This document shows, in pieces, positions 48,233 to 59,344 of a stretch of DNA of 64,000 nucleotides. Within the stretch, counting starts at the first letter, position 1. Each line of letters starts with the position of its first letter. The DNA is from Cordilura impudica (lineage: Eukaryota; Arthropoda; Insecta; Diptera; Scathophagidae). The position numbers were made by a program, and so were the translations under genes. A model generated the notes under the pieces. The model did not search any database. It saw only the letters and a program-made list of their open reading frames with translations, and was not told where the DNA came from. The stretch is taken from positions 166,894,709 through 166,958,708 of the forward strand of contig OY821521.1 of NCBI GenBank assembly GCA_963682025.1, in the 5' to 3' direction.

Positions 48233-48420
48233 TTAAACATAATTTTTTACTTTTTTGTGCTTCAGAATTATTTTTATAAAAAAAAATGAATAGACTGAAT
48301 TAAAATTAGCGAAAACTTTGGTCATTTCAGATGCCTTCAGTACTTTGCGTAACTTCTTCATGGACTTCACCACATTGCCTATTTTCTGCACAGCAAGTCT
48401 CCTCATATGTAATTCCATAC
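48233..48420 (-). pseudogene. Unidentified coding-like fragment
   Basis: The minus-strand frame starts MELHMRRLAVQKIGNVVKSM and continues KKLRKVLKASEMTKVFANFN. The first ~35 codons have more balanced base composition than surrounding DNA and a basic, helix-like peptide. I cannot assign a family. It is cut at its 5' side by the MITE at 48424 and has no splice partner that I could find. It may be a displaced exon or a transposon relic. Confidence 0.3.
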
Positions 48421-48423
48421 GTA

Positions 48424-48819
48424 TCGCACCTGTACCTCTAAGGTGAGTCAGCTCAAAATTTACAAATTTTCAGTAGAGGCAAAAACGGTTTTTGTAATAT
48501 TTTATATAAAATTTAAAAACGGTTGTTTCATTGTAAAGAATTGCGAATAATAAGTATACAACAATAGCAGTAGTAGCGATTTTTTCAGTGATCATCAAAA
48601 ATAGAAATTTTTTTGGGTGCAACTCAAAATGTATTTTTAGTGGATTCTAAAGAAGCTACTCTTATAACACAAAGAGGGTTATTACAACTGTATTTTTTTT
48701 TGGGAAAGACTAGAAAAATCGATGTAAGATTTTTACAGTGGATAGATATGACCACTGTATATCGTGTTCTTGCAAAGTGAAAAATTTTGAGTTGACTCAC
48801 TTTAGAGGTACAGGTGCGA
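48424..48819. mobile_element. 396-bp MITE with TA target duplication
   Basis: Ends TCGCACCTGTACCTCTAAGG and complement TTTAGAGGTACAGGTGCGA, each flanked by TA (48422-48423, 48820-48821). Inverted repeats extend about 40 bp with few mismatches. Tc1/mariner-type non-autonomous element. Confidence 0.8.
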
Positions 48820-48929
48820 TATATTGAGAAGTGTTCTTCCTAAAATGGAATAATTTTGGTTGCTCCGTTATGGGTTAATTGATTAAGATAATTTGTAGCT
48901 CACAAAATGATGTACAATAGCGAGATAAG

Positions 48930-49860
48930 TGTTTTTGGAGCTATTCGCATAAAGGTTTTGGAACAAGTTGAGTTTACGAGCAACTCTCCGATTTTTTTTT
49001 TAGGGGTAGGGGCTTTTGGGCTGATTCTCGGAAAATATTTTTTTTTTGTCGGTCGAGCCTATTTCCCGAGTTATGGACTTCCGAAGTTTTGGTATGGACT
49101 TATATATAACTGTTATTTACTATGAAAATTTTTTATAAAAAATCATGCCACATTTTCCGACATGAATAGAAAAGTGTAGCTATTATTTTAAAAAAGATAT
49201 GAAACATTTGAAATATCGTAAAAATAGGAATATATATTTCGAAAAAACTAAAACGTGTACGTAAAATCCCTAATATATCCGGTCCTGAAAGGGTTAAGAG
49301 GTCGAAATATATATGAAAATCGTGAAAATTTTAAAAAAATTTTCATAATATAATGGAAATAATATAATGCATATATTTTTGGTGGGTTAATTTCCGGAAA
49401 AGAAATGATATTATATCCGGCCCTGAAAGGGTTAACAGGTCGAAATATATATCAAAATGAAGGTAAAGGACCCACTTTTATTCAGTTTACGTAAAGCATA
49501 CATGATATACGTCTGATTTACGAGATAATTCCATTTGTAAGAAAAAACTATAAAAAAAAATAAATTTGGAATAGGTTCATAACGGGTTAATAGATTTAAA
49601 TTTAAAAATACCAAATGAAAGGCATTCAAGCAAGCTTACAAATGATATATGTATATATCACTGCAATCCGATAGTAAATAACAAAGTTATATATATACAA
49701 GTCCATGTTAAAACTTCGGAAGTCCATAACTCGGGAAGTAGGCTCGACCGACAAAAAAAACATTTTCCTAGAACCGCAATAAAATGTTTTATAAGTGGTG
49801 AAAATTTGAATCCAGTTGCTCGGAAACTCAACTTAAGCCAATTTTGAAGATGCTCAATAG
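48930..49860. mobile_element. Foldback element with TCGGTCGAGCCTATTTCCCG arms
   Basis: TCGGTCGAGCCTATTTCCCG with AGTTATGGACTTCCGAAGTT at 49050-49095 is mirrored at 49708-49755. The outer part GTTGAGTTTACGAGCAACT near 48965 is mirrored near 49820-49840. The middle has a direct repeat, ATATCCGG(T/C)CCTGAAAGGG followed by TTAA.AGGTCGAAATATAT, near 49275 and 49413. No transposase seen. Confidence 0.7.
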
Positions 49861-50094
49861 AAAAAAATTTAATGATTAAAACAATTTTCGACCCACAATT
49901 TACATTAGCTAGAGAAACTTTTTTAATATTTCTTTTAGAGAAACTAAAAGTTAAAAATATACACTTTTTGCTAACCTAAAAGAACACGACCACGTGTCAA
50001 CTTTTGTCGTTAATAAAGAACTCAATACTTTCAATTAGTGTAAAATATTTATTCATAACTTTCACGTCATTTTCAAAATAAAACCCGTAACTTC

Positions 50095-50884
50095 TTAACG
50101 TTTTCTGTGCATGTTCAAACGGTTCTTGCGCTTCCAGGCAGCACGACGAGAGCCACCAATAGTTTGAGAATATCTGTAACCCTTGCCAATACCACGTGAG
50201 CTTTTGCCGGCCGAGGTCAAACCACGAAGTTCACGATGTTTGTGAACATGCTTGCAGATCCAGTTGATCTTGGGATCACGACGGATAGCATTGTGGTTGG
50301 TGTCTATTAAAATAACTTCGAAATATTTGTAGGAAGCATCTTGAGCAACCCAGTATGAGTTCAATACACGTAAACCTCCCAATCTACGGCCAACACGTTC
50401 CTGCAATAGAATAATATAAACCATTAGGTTACGCTCACATGGATTAAGCAATACAATAATTTATAATGATCAGACATCTAAGGAAGGAGAGGATGGTCAA
50501 CATTATATATTCTTATATAAAAAAGTTTAACATCATTAAATAATAGTTATACACATTTAACAATGTGTTGCTTACCTCAGCAATAGATTGCAATGCACGG
50601 TATGGTTTCAATTCATTGACACCATGGCTCTTAGGTTTGCCGTAAGTGCAACCTTTGGGTACTGGACGTTTGCGGCCACCACGACGTACTCGGATTCTGT
50701 AGATGACAAATCCTTGCTTGGCCTTGTATCCCAAACGACGTGCCTTATCGGGACGAGTTGGTCTGGGTGATTTGTGCAACTTTGTGAATTGACGGTATTG
50801 CCAAACACGGATACGAAGCAAGTAGCGCATAACATCACTCTGCTTCTTTCTGTAGAGTTCTTGCATGTAGCGGTAGGCACCCAT
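50095..50884 (-). CDS. RpL15: 60S ribosomal protein L15 (eL15), two coding exons
   Basis: Component of the cytosolic large ribosomal subunit that contacts 28S rRNA. Exons 50884-50576 and 50400-50095 (GAG|GTAAGC donor, CTATTGCAG acceptor, phase 0) give 204 residues, exactly the family length. The sequence starts [20 protein letters not shown] and contains the family-typical [52 protein letters not shown] and [20 protein letters not shown] blocks (here SSRGIGKG), ending in the basic tail [16 protein letters not shown]. Minus-strand AATAAA lies at 50053-50048, about 40 bases past the stop. An upstream non-coding exon is likely (see 51214-51262). Codon usage is far more GC-rich than the surrounding DNA, as usual for a highly expressed gene. 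Confidence 0.97.
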
Positions 50885-51213
50885 GGTGAAGATGTGTAGA
50901 TAGACCTAGTAACAAATTCAATTTTAAATGTTATTTGTTTTTAAATAACTGTCACATCATCGGTCTATCCGCGAATATAATTCATTAAGAATAGACATTT
51001 TGTGTGTTTGCTCTAAAATTAAAATGTAATTAATATATTTTCATCCACAAATATTAATTTTTTAAAGAACTATCACTTTTATTTTAGTAATCAGAACTGT
51101 TTTATCAACACGATTAAAGCTTCAGAATGGTGCAAGGTCAGTTAAAATATCATCACGTGTAATATATTTAATTTTCTTTTATTTCCATTACAAATTCTTC
51201 AAAACAGACCTAC

Positions 51214-51262
51214 CTTCAACGAGATGCAATTTCCAAAAGAAAAACGAAAAGAAAGGAAGTCA
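51214..51262 (-). promoter_or_regulatory. Predicted RpL15 5' UTR exon with pyrimidine-rich (TOP-like) start
   Basis: On the minus strand a pyrimidine-rich run (TTCCTTTCTTTTCGTTTTTC) precedes TTTTGGAAATTGCATCTCGT, then TGAAG|GTAGGT, a good donor. An acceptor, GTTACTAG|GTCTATC, lies at about 50908, some 25 bases before the ATG. Ribosomal protein genes typically start in a TOP tract and often have a 5' UTR intron, so this fits. The exact start base is not determined. Confidence 0.55.
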
Positions 51263-51690
51263 TTGAAGATGGCTGTAGAATTTATGTATATAACGTGCAG
51301 CGTTGCCAAAACATGGAATTATTGCCAGAAAATATAAATTAATATTTTGTGTTGCCAGAAAGCTTTTGCCTTGATCCTAACAAATTTAAGAATTGATGGA
51401 TCGCGTTCCATCTTAATGGATTTCAGAATAGGAGGCCTAAAAAGGAAATATTTTATTTCGTGTATTCTCAAGCTACGATGCGACAACGCGCACTGATTAT
51501 CAAAATTGAGGTTTTCTATGCAGTTATGTGGAGAAAATAGAAAATAACATTCATCTCTTATTCACAAACGCCTACTGATGATTTCAAAACTATTATTTTT
51601 CGTAACTGTTAATTTCCGTTCAGAATACGAATTTGAATATGAAAAACCATATATGGTTACTTGTGCAAGGTTAATATTAGGAATCAGTAA

Positions 51691-51966
51691 AGGCCTAGTT
51701 AGCCACACGTAACCGTAACCAAACGTGTCAGCTGTTCTTTCTATTACATGAAAAGCATTTAGAGCAGTTACCGAACTCAGCTGTCACGCAACCGGAACGT
51801 CCGAATCTGTTGTAAATAGATTTTTGCTACATTTGTAAGTGACATTTGTCACTTAATTTTACACAGCAACATGCTGGTTTGTTTTTTACTTTCTGTAATT
51901 TCACTAAATGCCAACGTTACATTCACGGTACGGGTACTTTTTAGCAACGTGTGGCTAACTAGGCCT
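51691..51966. mobile_element. 276-bp MITE with perfect 20-bp inverted repeats and TAA duplication
   Basis: Begins AGGCCTAGTTAGCCACACGT and ends with its exact complement ACGTGTGGCTAACTAGGCCT. Both sides carry TAA (51688-51690, 51967-51969). A 3-bp TWA-type target duplication points to the PIF/Harbinger superfamily. It lacks coding capacity. The perfect terminal repeats suggest a relatively young insertion. Confidence 0.85.
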
Positions 51967-52435
51967 TAACAAATTTTGATTTTGCAGAGGCCTCGGCCCC
52001 ATTAAATATCAATTTCTTTTTTCAATGCAAAAACTTTTATGTAATTTAACATAAACCCTCGATTTTCTATAAGGTAAAAAAAAATTGAAGATCGTCTAGG
52101 CCAACTAAATGCCACCCAACATAATTTTTGGATGAACAGACAGACGGCAAAACTTAATCAGTACAATAAAAGATATAAGCTTAAAGTGGCGTAGGATTTA
52201 TAACAGAGAAATGTTATTGTAAAAATTTTTCTTAATGAAACAAAAGAGAAATTACGCTTAAAAATAGTAAAGCACTGCAGATTTTAATGTTTATATAAAA
52301 AAATATATTTTCTTTTAGATTATCCCCAACATTTTTAACACATCTCCATCACTTATCCCCAATCGAACTTTTTCCCTTTCACTAGCACGAAAACCTTATT
52401 TGTGATAATAAACCTTCAAATCTGGCATCCCTACG

Positions 52436-52662
52436 CTGCCAAGACTATTGAAGCAAATAAAAGTTCTCTTTAATTTTTTTTACTCATTTAATAATCTCTT
52501 TCTAGTTTGGCCGTTAAAAAGTAACTTACTGATTATAAATATATCTATTGATAAGATAATTTTTCAATCAAAAATAAAAATTTATTTTGTATATATAGGA
52601 CGCACTTTGGAAAACAAATAACTATTAATTTTCTGCAAGTCACCCTGCTTAGGTCACGCAAT
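52436..52662 (+). promoter_or_regulatory. Duplicated upstream region of Mecr copies 2 and 3
   Basis: TGCCAAGACTATTGAAGCAA near 52437 matches TGGCAACACTATTGAAGCAA near 54432. Both are followed by TTCTCTTTA..., AATCTCTTT and TTGGCCGTT blocks, and then by the leader. The similarity stops further upstream, which marks the approximate duplication boundary. Confidence 0.6.
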
Positions 52663-53757
52663 ATGTCTATAATTGCAACTACTTTAAAATACTCGAAATT
52701 TGGTGAGCCAGCAGAAGTTTTGTATTTAGTAGAAGAAAAACTAGAAAAACCGCAAAAAAATCAAGTGTTGGTAAAAATATTAGCGGCACCTATTAATCCC
52801 TCTGATATATATACTATACAAGGTGAGATTGTTAAAAAATATAAAAATTTTGATTTTAGTGTAGTAATTTTGAATTTAATTTTCTTTAAATAAATTTTAG
52901 GCAAGTATCCCTCTAATTCACCATTCCCAGCTATAGGTGGTAAAGAATGTGTGGCCGAAATTTTGGAAGTCGGCGAGGGCGTAACTAATCTAAGTAAAGG
53001 TCAACATGTTATACCATTTGCAACAGGCCTTGGTACTTGGACTACTCATGCCTTGTTCCACAAGGACCAATTACTGCCGATTTCTAATAAAATTGGTTTA
53101 GCGGAAGCAGCTACTATTGTTGTGAATCCTTGTACGGCCTATCGTATGCTAAAAGATTTTGTCCAACTGTTGCCTGGCGATTGTATTATACAAAATGGTG
53201 CCAATAGTGCTGCTGGCCAAGCAGTTCACCAACTTTGCCAAGCGTGGGGTATTAAATCTGTTGGCATAGTCCGTGATAGAAACGACATAGATGAATTAAA
53301 ATCTCATCTTAAATCTTTGGGTGCAACAGAAATATTTACCGAAGCAGAAATACGCACTACTAACGTATTTAAAGAGGGCAAATTGCCCAAACCGAAATTG
53401 GCCCTAAATTGTGTGGGAGGCGAAAGTGCCACAGAAGTGGCTCGCCATTTAGCGGATAAAGGTGTTATGGTCACTTATGGCGGAATGTCACCTGAACCCG
53501 TTGTAGTTGCTACGACAGCTCTGATATTTAATGATGTGGCTTTTCGTGGTTTTTGGTTGGGACGATGGGTGAAAGAATATTACAATTCACCAGAACGAAA
53601 TGAAATGTTTAAGGAATTGTGCGATTTAATGGAACAGCATAAGTTTGTGGCTCCTAATCATGAATTGGTACCGTTGCAGAAATTTAAGGATGCTGCGACA
53701 GCTTTTAGTTTTAAAGGTTTTGCTGGCAAGAAATTTATTTTAGATATGCAAAATTAG
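52663..53757 (+). CDS. Enoyl-ACP/CoA reductase paralogue, Mecr copy 2 (leader ATG lost)
   Basis: Tandem paralogue of copy 3 and relative of copy 1: MDR-type NADPH enoyl reductase. Exons 52663-52822 and 52901-53757 (phase-1 junction at ...YTIQG|KYP, same as the other copies) encode 338 residues. Catalytic-type Tyr56 follows the junction. NGANSAAGQAVHQL, SVGIVRDRNDIDEL and LALNCVGGESA form the cofactor-binding half. The ORF is intact to KKFILDMQN. Compared with copy 3 it starts 27 residues later, at MSIIATTLKY. Upstream, the homologous leader codons remain open and in frame back to a TAA at 52552-52554, but the position of the copy 3 ATG reads TTA. The product may be cytosolic or start at a near-cognate codon. 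AATAAA at 53820. Confidence 0.9.
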
Positions 53758-53829
53758 ATTTTATAAAATTTTTTCATACAAAAGTATACAAAGAAAAAAA
53801 AAAAAAAGAAATGACCAACAATAAATCTT

Positions 53830-54425
53830 GAACATTTTCACATATCTTATTATAACATATTTTGTTTTAATATTTTTGCGTACATTTAAACATAAACTCA
53901 AATTAGTTTCCCAATAACTTTGAAAACAATTCTTTTCAGAATTGCTTTTTATGAATACTATACTTTTATTGATGGTGATGATGTCATGTGTTTTTTTGAA
54001 TATGTTTAAAAATCATGTTAAAGCAGAACAAGAAATAGAAATTAACATAATTAATAGTAACATGATGTTATAGGTAATATAATGTAAATTGATTTATATT
54101 ACTTTTCGACGTCGGACTAAGAACAAATGTATTGTCATGAATACACCAAATACATAACGGTACCTTTTCCGTCCCTCCAAAACATTAGGCACAAAATAGT
54201 TTGCAATTTAGTACATTTTCTAACGCCGAAATCTGATTTTTTGTGAAAAATTAATTTTAAAAAATATGTATATAAAACTAATGACAAAACCATATTTACT
54301 TTAAAGTAAATTTAGAAATAAATTACTTTTATAAAAACACAATAAATAAGAAATTATAATAAGTACTGGCCAAAAAAAAAAAAGAAAAGCAATTAACTTA
54401 AAAAGTTTTCATAGTTTCTTATTAC
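53830..54425. other. Spacer between Mecr copies 2 and 3
   Basis: AT-rich, without a recognised gene. A segment at about 54335-54400 recurs at 37350-37420, so at least part is a dispersed repeat. Confidence 0.45.
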
Positions 54426-54607
54426 TTTTGCTGGCAACACTATTGAAGCAAATAATTTTTCTCTTTACTAATTAATAAATCTCTTTAACATTGGCCGTTT
54501 TTACACTATTCAATTGTTCTTTGTTTGAAATTGTAAACAAACAACAGCTGCTCAATATAAATATTGCAAGTGAAAAGATAATTATTTAATATAAAATAAA
54601 AAAAGAA

Positions 54608-55775
54608 ATGTTTTCTATATATATACCACACCTTGCAAAACAAATAACTATTAAAGCTACCAGTCAGCCATTGCAGTGGTCACGCAATATGTCTATATTT
54701 GCAAAAACATTAAAATACTCGCAATTTGGTGAGCCGGCAGAAGTATTGCATTTAGTAGAAGAAAAACTAGAAAAACCGCAAAAAAATCAAGTGTTGGTAA
54801 AAATATTAGCGGCACCTATCAATCCCGCCGATATAAATACTATACAAGGTGAGAATAGCTTTATACAATTTATGAATTTAGTATAGTTTTTCAAAATATG
54901 TTTTATAAATTTAAGGCAAATATCCTGTGAAACCACAATTTCCAGCTGTAGGTGGCAATGAATGTGTTGCTGAAATTTTGGATATTGGCGAAGGCGTAAC
55001 TAATCTAAGTAAAGGTCAACATGTTGTACCCTTCGCAACAGGTATTGGTACTTGGGCTACACATGCCTTATATTCAAAAGACCAACTAATGTCGGTTTCC
55101 AATAAAATTGGCTTAGCGGCAGCAGCTACTATCACCGTAAATCCTTGTACGGCCTATCGTATGCTCAAAGATTTTGTCCAACTGTCGCCTGGCGATTGTG
55201 TCATACAAAATGGTGCCAATAGTGCTGTAGGCCAAGCAGTCCATCAACTTTGCCAAGCGTGGGGCTTTAAGTCTATTGGCATTGTCCGCAATAGAAACGA
55301 TATAGATGAATTGAAATCTTATCTTAAATCTTTGGGAGCAACAGAAATATTTACCGAAGAAGAACTACGCACTACTATCGTATTTAAGGAGGGCAAAATG
55401 CCCAAACCCAAATTGGCCCTAAATTGTGTGGGTGGCAAAAGTGCTACCGAAGTGACCCGCCATTTAGCGGATAAAGGTGTTATGGTGACTTATGGTGGCA
55501 TGTCGCGCGAACCCGTTGTAGCTGCTACAGCCGCTTTGATTTTTAAAGATATAGCTTTTCGTGGTTTTTGGATGACTCGATGGACTAAAGAAAATCCCGA
55601 TACACCAGAACGTAAAGAAATGTTTAAGGAATTGTGTGATTTAATCGAGCAACATAAGTTTGTGGCTCCCATACATGAAATGATACCGTTGCAGAAATTT
55701 AAGGAAGCTGCCGCTAATGCTTCAAGCTTTAAGGGTTTTAATGGCAAGAAATTTATTTTAGATATGCAAAATTAA
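54608..55775 (+). CDS. Enoyl-ACP/CoA reductase, mitochondrial, Mecr copy 3
   Basis: Full-length tandem paralogue with exons 54608-54848 and 54916-55775 (donor AAG|GTGAGA, acceptor TTTAAG, phase 1), 366 residues. The leader MFSIYIPHLAKQITIKATSQ then PLQWSRN is basic without acidic residues, a mitochondrial presequence pattern. Then MSIFAKTLKYSQFGEPAEVL begins the catalytic domain. Catalytic-type Tyr83 lies in IQGKYPVKPQFPAVGGNE. The Rossmann half has NGANSAVGQAVHQL, SIGIVRNRNDIDEL and LALNCVGGKSA, with GVMVTYGGMSREPVVAATAA. It is very similar to copy 2, including about 180-225 bases of upstream sequence, so the duplication included the promoter. Confidence 0.93.
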
Positions 55776-56194
55776 TTTTTGAAAAATTTATATCTTGTTT
55801 CCATAATACGTTTCTTCTTAGACGTACGAAATTTTGTATGAAATACAAAAACAAAATACACACAAATTTTCGTTTGTCCTGGAGGTAATGTCGTATGGAA
55901 ATAGGGTACTAATAGTTTTTTTTTTCAAATGACTTTGATTTAATAAATCCAAATTTTGTTAATTGAAATTGGAAATAGATGGCCCGACAAAAATTAAAAT
56001 AAAATTAAAATATGTTACAGATGGAGTAAAAAATGTTTAAAAAAATTACTATAAACTCTATTGCTTTTTCGAACATTTAAAAACCAAACCATAAAAACCA
56101 AGTTTTCACTACACTCCCTTTATTTGTAAATTAATTTACCATCATGTAATTATATAATTGATTGACTGAAAATATCTATGTCAAAAACTAATCA

Positions 56195-56330
56195 TTGTTA
56201 GATCATTTTTATCGTCGCCACGAGTCTGCCTGCAAAGTTTCAGCTCGATTGGATTACGGGAAAAGGGTTAAAATCGATCAAAGTTTTGTCGACAAACAGA
56301 CACTACGAGATAATAATAAAGGGAGTAAAA
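56195..56330 (+). repeat. Dispersed repeat E, copy 2
   Basis: CTGCCTGCAAAGTTTCAGCT, then CGATTGGATTACGGGAAAAG and ATAAAGGGAGTAAAA match the block at 2940-3068. Flanking sequences differ. Confidence 0.6.
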
Positions 56331-56869
56331 AAATATAAATTTATTGAATAAAATTTTAAATTTTTAAAAATTGTGTCTGCCTAGACAATTAAATTTCAAT
56401 TATTTTGGATTTAATAAATCCTTGTTTTGTATAAAAAAAAAAAAATAAATCCAAGTGATTAAAAAATACTGCTGATTTAAAAATTTATAAATTTATTTAG
56501 TTTTTAAAAGGATAATTTTATCAATAAAATAAATGTTGAATATTTCCATATATCTTCTTATAAATAAGTTTGAAAAAAAATCTAGTTGACTGATTTGAAA
56601 AATACCACCGGGTTTTTTGCGTGCATTAAACCATAACCTCTAATTTGTTACCTAATAACGTCAAGAACTTATAATTGATTGTTATGATTGTATATTTAGA
56701 GTTACTTTAGCAACTCCATATATAGCACTAACACGTCACAACACAACATCCGGTTTCTTGCGGCTTTTGAAATCATCCCTTCTATACCTTTTAAATTATA
56801 TTATACTACACAAGCACAGTGGCAAGAAGATTGATGAAATTTTATAAGGAATTATTAAAATCAATAGAT

Positions 56870-57290
56870 TATTTTTTTTTTAGGAAAACAAGTTTAAAAA
56901 TATAAAAGCCATTAATTTTTAATACAAATTAAAAAAAATTGTTAGATTCTTTTTGAATTGCAATAATACCACTGCAGTTGGTTTTTATATAGTAGGGAGT
57001 ATGGTTTTTACTCCTTCGAAACGGTTTAAAATTTTATAAATTTATCAAGGTTCTAAATGAAGCATGCAGATTAATTTTTTTTTAGGAAAACAAGTTTAAA
57101 AATATAAAAGCCATTAATTTTAATTTGAATAAAAATTAAAAAAAAATTGTTAGATTCGCTTCGAATTGCAATAATACCACTGTGGTTCTTTTTTTTATAT
57201 AGTAGCGATTATGGTTTTTACTCCTTCGAAACGATTTCAAATGTTGTACGTATATCAAGGTTTTAAATGGCGCATGCTTTGCTGTCGTCA
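56870..57290 (+). repeat. Two-copy tandem repeat, ~205-bp unit
   Basis: AAACAAGTTTAAAAATATAA then AAGCCATTAATTTT begins both units (about 56885 and 57090). Both continue through GAATTGCAATAATACCACTG and TATGGTTTTTACTCCTTCGA to AACG.TT. Differences are few, so the duplication is fairly recent. Confidence 0.75.
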
Positions 57291-57334
57291 ATTCCGTTTA
57301 ATACTTTGATAAAAATCATAATTCTTGCACTAAA

Positions 57335-58145
57335 TTTATAGTTTCGATTATATGAAAATATATTTAAAGGTATAACGAAGAAATTATAGAATTTTAAATA
57401 ATAATATTAACTTAGCTAAGTTTTGCTTCGCAAAGTTACTTAAGATTTTCTCAACTAACTTAACCTAACAAATAATATATTTTTTTTGTAAACGAATTGT
57501 TAGCTGACATATGAACGAAACTAATTTTTAATTATATAATTTACACAAGTCAGTGAAACTTGGTCAGAAAATACGTGCGTTGTACAATAATTCGGAGATA
57601 AAAATTTAAAAATGTGTCCTTAAATTAAACCCGAATAAATATAAAATTTTTAAAATTACTGTACAAAAAAAATGTTTTACTAACATAAACTAAGTGCATC
57701 CCTAATATACAAACTTAGTGAACAACTTATTTACAACTACAAATTGTTTTCACAGTAATCAATAATGTGTACAATACACCCAACTACCATTTGGTTATTA
57801 TACTCTGCACTGTAGATAGCAGAGGGTAATATTTGTTTGTTAATTCGCTTGTAACGTATCTAAATAGGGATATCACTATCCATCCTTTTATCACTATCCT
57901 TTAAATTTGTTGTTCCAGTAGGTTGGTATTGAAAATAAGCTTATTGAATTAGGTTAAGCGGTCTTTAAGAACAAAACTTATAAGTAAAAATTTAAAGGTT
58001 TCGATGATATGAGAATATATTTAAAGCTATAACGATGAAATAAATTAATTTTAAGTAATAATATTAACTTAATTTAGTTTTACTTCGCAAAGTTACCCAA
58101 GATTTTCTCAAGTAACTTGACAATAACGAATTCTGAACTGACATA
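57335..58145 (+). repeat. Direct repeat pair, ~120 bp, about 650 bp apart
   Basis: AATATATTTAAAGGTATAAC at 57357 and AATATATTTAAAGCTATAAC at about 58015 are each followed by AATAATATTAACTTA and CTTCGCAAAGTTAC..AAGATTTTCTCAA. The spacing contains no gene that I recognise. Confidence 0.6.
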
Positions 58146-58692
58146 AACTAATTATTACAAACACATTACTAGCTTTTGATGATATATATGTAGGTATATT
58201 TTCGAGTACATAAGTTGCATGTTTTAAAATATTAAAAAAAAAATAATAATAAATAAAATTGTTTGCAAATTAGCCTTTTGCATATCATGGCAATTATATA
58301 AATTCTATACATTAGGGTTATAATTAAAATTCATATTAAAAATTCTTGTAAATTAAAGATTAAAAAAATACTGAGAATGTCTCTATTCTCAGAACAATGC
58401 TTATTAAAAATTCGGTAAATTTTTTAGAGTTTCATAAGAAAATTGTCCGAAGAGTCTGAAAGGTGTTTAAAAAGGCAAAATTCTAAAAGTGTGAATTTTA
58501 TCAATAATACTTAAACAAAAATTCAGATATAAAAGAAAATACTGCTCATTATCGACCATGTTCTCCACATACTCGTACCCATTAAAGTGTAATCAATACG
58601 AATTTTATTATTATTCCAACTTTCATATACGAATATTTTTTTTCGTTTTACTTTCCTGTATTTCATCTTTGTGGTTTATTAAATTCGGGTTT

Positions 58693-58742
58693 TATCTATA
58701 ATATTAATAGCTATAGAAATTGCCTTCTTGTGACCGATTTTT
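58693..58742 (+). mobile_element. Helitron family B 5'-end fragment
   Basis: A|TCTATAATATTAATAG followed by a one-block gap and TTGCCTTCTTGTGACCGAT. Only the first ~45 bases remain; it is cut off by the 7-bp array that follows directly. Confidence 0.6.
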
Positions 58743-59330
58743 TTAAATTTTTAATTTTTAATTTTTAGTTTTTAATTTTTAATTTTTAATTTTTAATTTT
58801 TAATTTTTAATTTTTAATGTTTACTTTTTAACTTTTATTTTTTAATTTTTAATTTTTAATTTTTAATTTTTAATTTTTAATTTTTAATTTTTAATTTTTA
58901 ATTTTTAATTTTTAATTTTTAATTTTTAATTTTTAATTTTTAATTTTTAATTTTTAATTTTTAATTTTTAATTTTTAATTTTTAATTTTTAATTTTTAAT
59001 TTTTAATTTTTAATTTTCAATTTTTAATTTTTAATTTTTAGTTTTTAATTTTCAATTTTTAATTTTTAACTTTTAATTTTTTATTTTTAATTTTTAATTT
59101 TTAATTTTTAATTTTTAATTTTTAATTTTTAATTTTTAATTTTTAATTTTTAATTTTTAATTTTTAATTTTTAACTTTTAATTTTTAATTTTTAATTTTT
59201 AATTTTTAATTTTTAATTTTTAATTTTTAATTTTTAATTTTTAATTATTATTTTTTAATTTTTAATTTCTAATTTTTAATTTTTCATTTTTAATTCTTAA
59301 TTTTTATTTTTTAATATTTCATTTTTAATT
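58742..59330. repeat. 7-bp tandem array (AATTTTT)n, about 590 bp
   Basis: Nearly uninterrupted repeats of AATTTTT with occasional single-base variants (C or G substitutions, one AATTATT). It begins exactly where the Helitron fragment ends. Confidence 0.9.
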
Positions 59331-59344
59331 TTAACGATAAAAAA

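Noticed and set aside
51128..51142. ATGGTGCAAG followed by GTCAGT on the plus strand, resembling a short first exon (MVQG) divergent from RpL15
   Set aside because: Only ten coding bases and a moderate donor; no downstream exon was found, so it cannot be supported.
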